DNA of 10,892 nt from Verrucomicrobiota bacterium (GTDB lineage Bacteria > Verrucomicrobiota > Verrucomicrobiia > Verrucomicrobiales > DEV007), in the NCBI GenBank assembly GCA_020630835.1, contig JAHDIL010000022.1:260-11151 (forward strand). The letters run 5' to 3'. Numbering within the stretch: position 1 is the first letter of the stretch; each line of letters begins with the position of its first letter. The notes under the pieces were generated by a model, which was not told where the DNA came from, did no database searches, and was given only the letters and a program-made list of their open reading frames with translations. The translations under genes and the position numbers were made by a program. Below, piece after piece: positions 1 to 5,365 of this stretch.

Positions 1-199
1 CATTGATTGCGTCTTAGGTGCTCTACGCCGCGTGTTGCTGGCCCCAGAAATGCCGAGCCTCATTGAGGAAGGTTGCCGAAAGCTGAAGGTGCGACGTTTC
101 CCGTATGCGCTGATCTACACGTTGGAGGCTGGTGACGTTCGCATACTCTCGGTGAATCATCTACATCGAGAGCCGCTTTACTGGGTAGGGCGGATCTGA
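1..199 (+). CDS. RelE/ParE-family toxin, C-terminal fragment cut by window edge
   Basis: Only the last 65 codons are visible, read from base 2 and ending in TGA at 197-199. The fragment carries the family's C-terminal pattern: a basic strand (CRKLKVRRF), then FPYALIY, then a strand ending in an H-x-H (NHLHRE) and a terminal YW. The same signature (FPYAxIY ... H..R.P.YW) is found in the two complete toxins at 827 and 1631, so this is a third, divergent relative. In the RelE/ParE superfamily such proteins either cleave mRNA at the ribosome or poison gyrase; which applies here cannot be told. Its antitoxin would lie to the left of the window. The trailer after its stop resembles that after the toxin at 827, indicating that the cassettes share ancestry outside the genes too. 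Confidence 0.85.
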   Translation, partial: IDCVLGALRRVLLAPEMPSLIEEGCRKLKVRRFPYALIYTLEAGDVRILSVNHLHREPLYWVGRI

Positions 200-230
200 C
201 TGAAAAGCGCCCAAAAATTGTGCTTCCGGT
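200..230 (+). repeat. Cassette trailer repeat, copy 1
   Basis: The 31 bases directly after the toxin stop match, without gaps, 1118-1148 after the next toxin (shared pieces include AAAAGCG and TGTGCT). A weaker relative follows the third toxin at about 1926-1945. It marks the 3' boundary of a duplicated toxin-antitoxin unit. No terminator with a T-tract is visible. Confidence 0.55.
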
Positions 231-260
231 TGGTGCGCTGGCCGGTGTTAGGGTTGGTTT

Positions 261-352
261 CTAGCCAGGGGGAGATCGTGGATTGGGGAGAAGGGAGCCT
301 GTGTTTTGTTCAGTGGGCTGGCCTTGTTCCACGCGTTCACACGCGCGGCTAC
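261..352. repeat. REP doublet (REPIN/BIME-like), copy 1, left half degenerate
   Basis: Two palindromic units face each other. The right unit, read on the minus strand, has GTAG (complement of 349-352), arm CCGCGCGT, loop GTGA and arm ACGCGTGG (complement of 329-348), an 8-bp stem with one G-U wobble. The left unit at 261-282 is a damaged plus-strand relative: CTAG instead of GTAG, with a lost 5' arm but an intact 3' arm, GATCGTGG. The spacing and the intervening G-rich stretch match the doublets at 382 and 1179. GTAG followed by an imperfect hairpin is the hallmark of REP elements mobilised by RAYT-type (IS200/IS605-like) transposases. No RAYT gene is in the window. Calling it a REPIN is inference from structure. 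Confidence 0.65.
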
Positions 353-381
353 GGGGTTTGCATGTGTGTTAGGGTGGGTTT

Positions 382-464
382 GTCGCCACGATCGTGAGAT
401 CGTGGAATGGGGGAGAATTTGACAGTGGGCTGGCCTTGTTCCGCGCGTTTACACGCGCGGCTAC
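382..464. repeat. REP doublet (REPIN/BIME-like), copy 2
   Basis: Left unit on the plus strand: foot GTCG (382-385), arm CCACGATC (386-393), loop GTGA, arm GATCGTGG (398-405), a perfect 8-bp stem. Right unit on the minus strand: foot GTAG (complement of 461-464), arm CCGCGCGT, loop GTAA, arm ACGCGCGG (complement of 441-460), also a perfect 8-bp stem. The two units point toward each other with about 35 bases between. This doublet and the one at 261 form a tandem duplication of roughly 120 bases, both starting with GTGTTAGGG (245-253 and 366-374). Confidence 0.72.
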
Positions 465-550
465 GGGTGATGGCGTGGTAGCATATTTTGTCTGTCTCTG
501 CACGCACCCTCATGAGAGAAACCGGCAAGAGAAGACTGGAGAAAAGGAGG
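465..550 (+). promoter_or_regulatory. Conserved antitoxin leader, copy 1, with AGGAGG ribosome binding site
   Basis: These 86 bases align without gaps to 1274-1359, with about ten differences, and both end at the ribosome binding site of an antitoxin gene. Shared words include GCATATTTTG and TGTCTCTGCACG. A perfect AGGAGG lies at 545-550, three bases before the ATG at 554. The strip lies between a REP doublet and the antitoxin, so the promoter and autoregulatory operator are expected here, but I see no convincing -35/-10 pair. The frame is open back to a TTG at 488 and an ATG at 512, so a longer basic N-terminus cannot be excluded. Confidence 0.45.
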
Positions 551-553
551 ATG

Positions 554-823
554 ATGGTTTACACTGAGGCTATGAATGCTGCCACCGTTAGCTATGAGGA
601 AGTCGAGGATGTGACCTTACAGATGGCTCGTGCTGATCGGTCCCGCTTAGCCTCCAAGCTGCTGGAGAGCCTTGATGGGGATAACGGCACGGACATCAGC
701 CCTGAATGGATCTCTGAGCTAGATCGACGCGTGAAGGCTCATGAGGCTGGTGAAATGGGAAGCCTCTCCTTTGAAGAGGTGTGCCAGCGGCTCGATAATC
801 GGCGTTCCGCACTCGCCACCTAG
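554..823 (+). CDS. Addiction-module antitoxin (Unstab_antitox-like), cassette 1
   Basis: An 89-residue antitoxin that would bind and neutralise the toxin starting three bases after its stop. Its pattern fits the putative addiction-module component family: a helical N-terminal half ending in RSRLASKLLESLD, the conserved S-P-E-W, a charged helix (ELDRRVKAHEAG), then an S.EE. segment near the C-terminus. Family members pair with RelE/ParE toxins and usually repress their own operon. I chose the ATG at 554 for its spacing from AGGAGG; ATG at 551 and 572 are alternatives, and 572 would give the more usual 83 residues. The first 41 residues differ from the antitoxin at 1363 at only three positions, whereas the remainder is strongly diverged. 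Confidence 0.85.
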   Translation: MVYTEAMNAATVSYEEVEDVTLQMARADRSRLASKLLESLDGDNGTDISPEWISELDRRVKAHEAGEMGSLSFEEVCQRLDNRRSALAT

Positions 824-826
824 AGG

Positions 827-1117
827 ATGCAGATCACCTATCTGGATGCCGGCTGGAATGAGCTGTTGGAGGCGAATGACTGGTATGAGGAGCAGGGATC
901 GGATATAGCCGAGCGCTTCATCCTGGAATGGAAACGGGCTAATCGGCGTATGGTCGGTGACCCGGAGACAAACCGGGCCTTCCACGGGAACTATCGCCGT
1001 TGCCGATTCGATGTGTTCCCTTACGCTCTCATCTATCGGATTACAGAGGAAGCGACAGTCGAGGTGACCGCCGTGATGCACCAGCATCGTGCACCCGGCT
1101 ACTGGAGCGACCGTTGA
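827..1117 (+). CDS. RelE/ParE-family toxin, cassette 1
   Basis: A complete 96-residue toxin. It shows a first helix with WYEEQG, a second helix starting AERF, the loop GDPETNR, a basic strand (RRCRF), FPYALIY, and the C-terminal strand with H-x-H ending in GYW. This is the order expected for the ParE/RelE fold. A hand alignment to the toxin at 1631 is gapless over 96 residues, with about 43 identities, which supports the ATG at 827. The antitoxin stop is three bases upstream and its TAGAGG provides the only ribosome-binding sequence, so translation is probably coupled. The target (mRNA or gyrase) cannot be read from the sequence. Confidence 0.88.
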   Translation: MQITYLDAGWNELLEANDWYEEQGSDIAERFILEWKRANRRMVGDPETNRAFHGNYRRCRFDVFPYALIYRITEEATVEVTAVMHQHRAPGYWSDR

Positions 1118-1148
1118 CCAAAAAGCGTCCGAAAACTGTGCTCCTGGT
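1118..1148 (+). repeat. Cassette trailer repeat, copy 2
   Basis: Gapless match to 200-230 just after the toxin stop. AGCGACC at 1106-1112 (inside the toxin end) and GGTCGCT at 1146-1152 form a 7-bp inverted repeat with a 33-base loop. It has no T-tract and is not shared by the other copy, so I do not call it a terminator. Confidence 0.5.
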
Positions 1149-1178
1149 CGCTTCTTAGGCTGGTGTTAGGCTGAATTT

Positions 1179-1273
1179 GTAGCCGCGACCGTGAGGTCGT
1201 GGATTGGGGGGGAAGGGAGCCTGTGTTTTGTTAGTGGGCTGGCCTTGTGCCACGCGTTCACACGCGCGGCTAC
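1179..1273. repeat. REP doublet (REPIN/BIME-like), copy 3, most complete
   Basis: Left unit on the plus strand: foot GTAG (1179-1182), arm CCGCGACC (1183-1190), loop GTGA (1191-1194), arm GGTCGTGG (1195-1202), 8 bp with one G-U wobble. Right unit on the minus strand: foot GTAG (complement of 1270-1273), arm CCGCGCGT, loop GTGA, arm ACGCGTGG (complement of 1250-1269), again 8 bp with one G-U wobble at the same place. The two units share the foot, outer stem and loop and differ only in the three inner pairs, which change on both sides together. It occupies the same position, just before the antitoxin leader, as copy 2. Confidence 0.75.
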
Positions 1274-1359
1274 GGGTGTTGGCGTGGCGGCATATTTTGC
1301 CTGTCTCTGCACGTGCCTTCATGGGAGAAACCGGCAAGAGAAGACTGGAGAAAAGGAGA
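1274..1359 (+). promoter_or_regulatory. Conserved antitoxin leader, copy 2, with AGGAG ribosome binding site
   Basis: Counterpart of 465-550 in length and sequence. AGGAG at 1354-1358 sits four bases before the ATG at 1363. Conservation of the non-coding leader is about as high as that of the antitoxin N-terminal half. This suggests either recent duplication or sequence exchange, and makes it the likely site of the shared promoter and operator. No clear promoter boxes are seen. Confidence 0.45.
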
Positions 1360-1362
1360 ATG

Positions 1363-1626
1363 ATGGTTTACACTGAGCATATGAATGCCGCCGCCGTTAG
1401 CTATGAGGAAGTCGAAGACGTGAGCCTACAGATGGCCCGCGCTGATCGGTCCCGCTTAGCCTCCAAGCTGCTGGAGAGTCTTGATTACGAGGACGGTCTC
1501 AGCCCTGAATGGCTCGCTGAGGTCAAGCGGCGAATCGCTGCTATTGATGCGGGAACAGCGACGCTGGTTCCTCGTGAGGAAGCGATGAAGCGTATAACGG
1601 ACCATCTAGCGTCGTTGCGATCCTGA
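1363..1626 (+). CDS. Addiction-module antitoxin (Unstab_antitox-like), cassette 2
   Basis: An 87-residue antitoxin of the same family as that at 554. It has a near-identical N-terminal half through LLESLD, then S-P-E-W, a charged helix (EVKRRIAAIDAG), V.REEA and a basic C-terminus. The C-terminal half, which in this family contacts the toxin, fits the family consensus better than the first copy but shares little with it. In the common half most base differences are silent (GCT/GCC, GAG/GAA, GAT/GAC, CGT/CGC), a sign of selection on the protein. The open frame extends far upstream through the REP doublet, but I start at ATG 1363 for ribosome-site spacing; ATG 1360 and 1381 are alternatives. 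Confidence 0.85.
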   Translation: MVYTEHMNAAAVSYEEVEDVSLQMARADRSRLASKLLESLDYEDGLSPEWLAEVKRRIAAIDAGTATLVPREEAMKRITDHLASLRS

Positions 1627-1630
1627 AGTG

Positions 1631-1921
1631 ATGGAAGTTCGCATTGATGACCTCGCGATTGAAGAGATCCGCGAGGCAACGACCTGGTATCACGAGCAGG
1701 GAGGTCTGTTGGCTGAGCGCTTCGTTGGAGAACTCAACAAGGCGCTCGATAAGATGGAGAGTGATCCTGAGCGCAACGGTGTGATCGAAGCAGGCTTGCG
1801 AAAGTGCCGCCTGAACGCGTTCCCATACGCTGTGATCTACCGCCTGACCGCGCCCGATCAAATCGAGGTGGTGGCAGTCGCGCACCATAGCCGCTCGCCG
1901 CGATACTGGAGGGATCGCTGA
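1631..1921 (+). CDS. RelE/ParE-family toxin, cassette 2
   Basis: A 96-residue toxin with the same fold markers as the one at 827: WYHEQG, AERF, SDPERN, RKCRL, FPYAVIY, an H-H pair and the terminal RYW. The ATG at 1631 makes the protein line up end to end with the other toxin; a GTG at 1628 would add one residue. The gap to the antitoxin stop is four bases, so the pair is one transcription unit and translation is probably coupled. Toxin divergence (about 45% identity) against near-identical antitoxin N-termini suggests non-interchangeable toxin-antitoxin specificities. Confidence 0.88.
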   Translation: MEVRIDDLAIEEIREATTWYHEQGGLLAERFVGELNKALDKMESDPERNGVIEAGLRKCRLNAFPYAVIYRLTAPDQIEVVAVAHHSRSPRYWRDR

Positions 1922-2284
1922 GCTAGGAAAAGTGCCCAATAATCTTGGGGATATGCAAAATGTGCGAACGAACCCGACTTTATTAGCGGAATGTTAGTTT
2001 TAGGCCCGAGCTTAGGTCGCTTTCGGCACGGGCGCGGCTCAGAACCTTCAATTCGAGACAATTTGGCGCTTTGTGCAGTGCTGTTGTTCCACCTAATGAG
2101 CACAGCTCTGCCTCAGAGGATCTTTATTTCCTCTCGGTGAGTGGCGGCCGCTCCTACGGATTGTGTGATCTCAGCGAATTCACTCAATGGGGGGGATTCT
2201 GAGATCTCGAAGTGTTCGTATACTGCGCCACAGCGCTTCTTTCAATTCTCGCTGAACAGGGAACGATTGTGAGAAAATTGCACC
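1922..2284. other. Stretch without a recognisable gene, two weak dyads
   Basis: No convincing coding frame is present. Two structures are visible. GAGTGG / CCGCTC (2139-2153, loop CGG) is followed at once by the complement of GTAG (2154-2157), so it may be a REP of another type. GATCTCAG (2167-2174) is matched by CTGAGATC (2199-2206), an 8-bp inverted repeat with a 24-base spacer containing a run of seven Gs. Neither has a T-tract. The beginning weakly resembles the trailer of the other cassettes. The rest may be decayed cassette or intergenic sequence. Confidence 0.4.
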
Positions 2285-2366
2285 TATTTTGCCTGTCCCT
2301 GACCGCAGCTCGTCCCTGACCGCAGCTCTATTTTGCCTGTCCCTGCACGCACTGTCCCTGCACGCA
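2285..2366 (+). repeat. Degenerate, internally duplicated copy of the cassette leader
   Basis: Short tandem duplications are stacked here. GTCCCTGACCGCAGCTC occurs at 2295-2311 and 2312-2328, TATTTTGCCTGTCCCTG at 2285-2301 and 2329-2345, and CTGTCCCTGCACGCA at 2337-2351 and 2352-2366. The last two words correspond to the leader before both antitoxins (ATATTTTG.CTGTCTCTGCACG). It looks like a leader that lost its antitoxin gene and underwent slippage or nested duplication. Confidence 0.65.
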
Positions 2367-2398
2367 TTTGTGTGTTTTGACAGCGAGCTGGCCTTGTT

Positions 2399-2422
2399 CC
2401 ACGCGTTTACACGCGCGGCTAC
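2399..2422 (-). repeat. Single REP-like palindrome downstream of the DUF393 gene
   Basis: Read on the minus strand: foot GTAG (complement of 2419-2422), arm CCGCGCGT, loop GTAA, arm ACGCGTGG, 8 bp with one G-U wobble, identical in design to the right-hand unit of the three doublets. The flanking GCTGGCCTTGTT is also shared. No left partner is present. It begins 17 bases past the stop of the minus-strand gene at 2440 and reads in the same direction, so it would sit in that mRNA's 3' end. A role in stabilising or ending the transcript is possible but unproven. Confidence 0.68.
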
Positions 2423-2439
2423 GGGGGGATGGGGTGGTG

Positions 2440-2865
2440 TTAGTCTTTTTTATCAAATGAAATATCGCAGGATCCCTGACAACCGAGGAGTTTGCTGAAT
2501 TTTAGGCGCCTCTTGGCCACAAAGGTGTAGATGGGGTCTGCTACGTAAAATATACCCGGAATGGACAAGATGAGACCAAGGGGAAGGAGGAGAGGTATAC
2601 GAAACCCGAGCTGACGGAATGCGCGTGCGCCTCTGTGCACGCTGCCTTTATGAGAGAAGAAATGAATCTCTTCTTGGAGTTGCTGACGGGTGACTGCGGC
2701 GTCCAGGCCTTCTGAATCTGCCTGTTGCAGCGGTTTTCGGTCTATTCGGTCAAACCAATCGAGCCGTCCTATTAGTTGCATTTGTGTGGTGCACATGGGG
2801 CACTCGCCGTCGTAGAGGAGGAGGTCTCTGGAAAGTTTGAGATTATGTTTTCTGGGCGCCTGCAT
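2440..2865 (-). CDS. DCC-family (DUF393) thiol-disulfide oxidoreductase-like protein
   Basis: A 141-residue protein. Near the N-terminus it has the family signature LLYDGECPMC, with D19, C22 and C25 forming the D-G-x-C-x-x-C motif. A hydrophobic stretch follows at about residues 89-112 (IPLLLPLGLILSIPG), as is usual for this family, then a basic segment. Members are annotated as putative thiol-disulfide oxidoreductases; the substrate is generally unknown. The C-terminus carries a second close cysteine pair (LGCQGSCD), which could be a further redox or metal site (inference). It lies 36 bases downstream of the zinc-ribbon gene on the same strand, so they may be co-transcribed. No clear Shine-Dalgarno is seen before the ATG. 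Confidence 0.85.
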   Translation of the reverse strand: MQAPRKHNLKLSRDLLLYDGECPMCTTQMQLIGRLDWFDRIDRKPLQQADSEGLDAAVTRQQLQEEIHFFSHKGSVHRGARAFRQLGFRIPLLLPLGLILSIPGIFYVADPIYTFVAKRRLKFSKLLGCQGSCDISFDKKD

Positions 2866-2901
2866 GTTTTACCGTAAATGGATTACGAAGAAATTTATTT
2901 C

Positions 2902-3141
2902 TTAGCTTCCTTCTTGGCGGCGTTCTTCCAGGATTCTTCGTGCTTCGTCTGCCCATGCCGGACGGTCAGGTCCGCCACAGGAGTGGTTAGGATCTTCCAC
3001 TACAAGATCCCAGCGGTCTTGGCAGCCGCGGCAGCGATAGGCGACAAAGTCTCCGGTCTCCCATCCAAATTCAGGCTCGGGTGTCAGACGGTAGGCTTTT
3101 TCGCCGCAGTCGACGCAAATGATGTCTTCGGGGATGTCCAT
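2902..3141 (-). CDS. Small zinc-ribbon protein, function unknown
   Basis: From the ATG at 3141 this encodes 79 residues with two cysteine knuckles: CVDCGEKAYRL at the start and YRCRGCQDRW in the middle, i.e. C-x2-C ... C-x2-C as in a zinc ribbon. The tail is charged and helical (ADEARRILEERRQ). Longer starts exist, up to ATG 3201, but that one would leave only six bases to the divergent gene at 3208 and adds a low-complexity stretch before the knuckle, so I prefer 3141. It is probably first in an operon with the DUF393 gene. I do not recognise a specific role; RNA, DNA or protein binding are all possible for such domains. Confidence 0.65.
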   Translation of the reverse strand: MDIPEDIICVDCGEKAYRLTPEPEFGWETGDFVAYRCRGCQDRWDLVVEDPNHSCGGPDRPAWADEARRILEERRQEGS

Positions 3142-3207
3142 CTCACAGGATGAGGAAGTGGCGTTATCGCCCTTGCTCTGGTTGCTAAGTTGCCACACCA
3201 TGGATCA

Positions 3208-3942
3208 ATGAGCAAGAGAGCAAGGCCGCCTGTAGTCATTCTCGTGGAGCCGCAGATGGGGGAAAACATCGGAATGTGCGCGCGGGCTATGTTGAATTTC
3301 GGCCTTTCGGAGTTGCGCCTGGTCTCGCCGAGAGATGGGTGGCCAAATGCAGCGGCTATCGCTACAGCAGCTGACGCTGACGCGGTGCTGGAGGGGGCTC
3401 GGGTATTTCCTGACCTCAGGAGTGCTATCGCTGACTGCACCGCTGTCTATGCGACAACGGCGAGAAGCCGAGCTCTGGAGCTCCCCGTGTGGGAGGGTGA
3501 TGAGATACGGGATGTATTTTCGGAGTCGGAGAGTGCGGGCGATGACTCGAGGCGCTTGGGAGTCCTGTTTGGTGCCGAAGCCTCTGGTCTAACGAATGAA
3601 CAGGTAGCGCTGGCGACAGGGGTGTTTACCTTTGCGACGAATCCGCAGTTCCCTTCGCTGAATTTGGCCCAAGCTGTCCTGTTGGTGGCCTCTTATTGGT
3701 CAAGCTGCCAGGTGGTGGGGAACCCGCGGGAGGGGAGTCCAGTGGCGCCGCATGCTGCCGTGTATGCTTGGTTGGATCGGTTGTTTTTCGATCTTGAGGA
3801 ACGAGGTTTCTTTCTTTCTCAGGAGCAGCGGCCTGCCATGGAGCAGCAGTTGCAAGTTTTGCTATCGCGGGCGGCGGTGACGGACAGGGAGCTAAAGATC
3901 CTGCATGGTGTTTTGACGGCATTGACTGCGGATCGGAAATGA
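3208..3942 (+). CDS. trmJ: TrmJ-type tRNA (cytidine/uridine-2'-O-)-methyltransferase, SpoU family
   Basis: A 244-residue SPOUT-class methyltransferase expected to 2'-O-methylate a nucleotide in the tRNA anticodon loop using S-adenosylmethionine. The three family motifs are visible: N-terminal VEPQMGENIGMCARAMLNFG (N20, R26), the cofactor-knot motif VLFGAEASGLTNEQV (about 119-133), and FPSLNLAQAV (about 148-157). Length matches TrmJ (E. coli about 246 residues). The C-terminal helical part (RLFFDLEERGF...) also matches the TrmJ extension. A TTG at 3190 would add six residues; ATG 3208 is preferred. It diverges from the zinc-ribbon gene and is followed after 40 bases by the PurC-like gene in the same direction. 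The exact tRNA position cannot be read from the sequence. Confidence 0.85.
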   Translation: MSKRARPPVVILVEPQMGENIGMCARAMLNFGLSELRLVSPRDGWPNAAAIATAADADAVLEGARVFPDLRSAIADCTAVYATTARSRALELPVWEGDEIRDVFSESESAGDDSRRLGVLFGAEASGLTNEQVALATGVFTFATNPQFPSLNLAQAVLLVASYWSSCQVVGNPREGSPVAPHAAVYAWLDRLFFDLEERGFFLSQEQRPAMEQQLQVLLSRAAVTDRELKILHGVLTALTADRK

Positions 3943-3982
3943 CGAAAGCGGCCCGTTCTTTTCTCGTGACTTTTCAGTAGCT

Positions 3983-5305
3983 ATGGCTTTGTTGCGGCGT
4001 ATGAAGCTCCCGAAAAACGCCATCGCCAATCTGTTTTATGAAGGCTCTGTGCAGCGCCTGTATGAGGTGCCGGGTCATGATCATTTGATGGTAGCTGAAA
4101 CTCGTGAGCAGGGCTCGGTTATTGATGTCGGCGCGCTGTTCACTATTGAGGGCCACGACGTGAATCGAGCGCTGTTCCGCCATGTTGTGTATTCGCTGTT
4201 GGCTCAGCCGGAGACGTGGGTGGATGTGAAGGCTGATTTGGAAGCATCGAAGGATCTATCGGATGAAGCGAAGGGTAAGCTGATGGGGGAGGGGCTGGAG
4301 AACTGCTGCCGGAAGGGCTTGCGGACGCATCATGTAGGGATGTTCCAGCCAGAAACAGGAAAGGTGTTCGAGGGAGGGCTGCCGGATAAAGCGACGGCTT
4401 TTAATGTGGTCGAGAAATTTCAGATTTTGAAACCGGAACGGACCGACTATCTGGGTGTCCCTGTTTATGATTATTCACGCTATCATGGGGAAGATCGCTA
4501 TGTGATCCCGCTCGAATACATTGTGCGTTTTGGCATGACGAGCGCTAGCTCTGTCCTGAAGCGTTATGAGCGGATGGACGGCCCTGGCAAGCGCGCCTTT
4601 GAGCGGGAACTCGGCGTCTCTGAGCCGCTGCGGGCATGGCATTTCCTCAGTGAACCGATTTCTGACCTCACCACGAAGTTTGAGCCTGAAGATCGCATGC
4701 TCAATAAGCAGGAAGCGAGTGCGATTTCGGGACTAAGTGGGGAATCGTTTTCTCAGAGCGGGCAGATCGCGATTTTGGCAGGGCTTGTGGTTAGGCGCAT
4801 GTTGGAGCCTATCGGATTGTCTCTCTGGGACTTGAAATGGGAGTTCGCGATGGCTGGCGGGGAGCTGGTTTTAGTGGACACGATTGATACGGATTCGATA
4901 CGTGCTACGAAGTTCATCTCCTATGGCGCTCATCGATTTGTGTGTCATTTCAACAAGCAGGCTATGAGGGATTATTACACGGTATTCCATCCTGAGTGGC
5001 TCAATGCCATAAAGATGGCGAAAGCTGCTGGCGCCAGCAAAGGTATGCCTTTTACCGAACTGCTTAGCCAAGGGCAGGAGGAGGGGCGTTACCCGATTAA
5101 CCCAGCGGTGGCAGAGGAGTTTCTTCAGATTCAGAAGGAGAAGATGGCAGCCATTCGGTGGTATCTTCTCGGGGAAAGGAGCCGCTCGTCGATCAGTGCA
5201 CTCTTAGACGAAATCGGGAAGCGAGAAATCGAATACTATCATACGCGCGGTAAGTTGGAAGGTTACCACAAGCTCAACGGGATAGAAGGTCAGTCAGGGG
5301 AATAG
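3983..5305 (+). CDS. SAICAR synthetase (PurC)-like protein, long and divergent
   Basis: A 440-residue protein whose segments line up in order with phosphoribosylaminoimidazole-succinocarboxamide synthase of purine synthesis: YEGSVQRLYE (19-28), the DVNRALF helix (59-65), THHVG (115-119), IPLEYIVR (175-182) with SVLKRY (190-195), PISDLTTKFEPEDRMLN (225-241), GLSLWDLKWEF (278-288) and LVDTIDTDSIR (297-307). It is much longer than E. coli PurC (237 residues), with an insert at about 78-112 and about 100 extra C-terminal residues. Several usual active-site residues are changed. The glycine loop Y-x-G-K-x-K reads YEGSVQ, losing both lysines; G-K-G reads EGHD; G-D-E reads VDT. It may have altered activity or be a paralogue of a normal PurC elsewhere. 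It follows the methyltransferase gene on the same strand. ATG 4001 is an alternative start. Confidence 0.75.
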   Translation: MALLRRMKLPKNAIANLFYEGSVQRLYEVPGHDHLMVAETREQGSVIDVGALFTIEGHDVNRALFRHVVYSLLAQPETWVDVKADLEASKDLSDEAKGKLMGEGLENCCRKGLRTHHVGMFQPETGKVFEGGLPDKATAFNVVEKFQILKPERTDYLGVPVYDYSRYHGEDRYVIPLEYIVRFGMTSASSVLKRYERMDGPGKRAFERELGVSEPLRAWHFLSEPISDLTTKFEPEDRMLNKQEASAISGLSGESFSQSGQIAILAGLVVRRMLEPIGLSLWDLKWEFAMAGGELVLVDTIDTDSIRATKFISYGAHRFVCHFNKQAMRDYYTVFHPEWLNAIKMAKAAGASKGMPFTELLSQGQEEGRYPINPAVAEEFLQIQKEKMAAIRWYLLGERSRSSISALLDEIGKREIEYYHTRGKLEGYHKLNGIEGQSGE

Positions 5306-5365
5306 GGCCAATTCGGGGCGTCGGTGAGTTATCTCGCTGTTTCCCGTTGCTTGGCGAACAGGGCG

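Noticed and set aside
246..470. CRISPR array
   Set aside because: The repeated palindromes are not regularly spaced, the intervening sequences are themselves repeated rather than unique, and there are no cas genes.
1118..1170. Integron attC site between cassettes (GTTAGGC at 1164-1170)
   Set aside because: The core-like heptamer is present once, but no matching R'' box (RYYYAAC) or paired inner boxes occur, the other copies read GTTAGGG, and no integrase is visible. The repeat structure is explained by REP doublets.
1204..1362. Long upstream extension of the second antitoxin frame (up to 140 residues)
   Set aside because: It runs through the REP doublet and leader, the first copy has no equivalent beyond the leader, and a good ribosome binding site precedes the internal ATG. 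The openness is chance.
2167..2206. Rho-independent terminator from the GATCTCAG inverted repeat
   Set aside because: The loop is 24 bases and no run of T follows. It is also nearly 250 bases from the nearest upstream gene.
2289..2498. A plus-strand reading frame of 69 codons
   Set aside because: It consists of the tandem leader repeats, the REP and antisense of the DUF393 gene, with no ribosome binding site or family signature.
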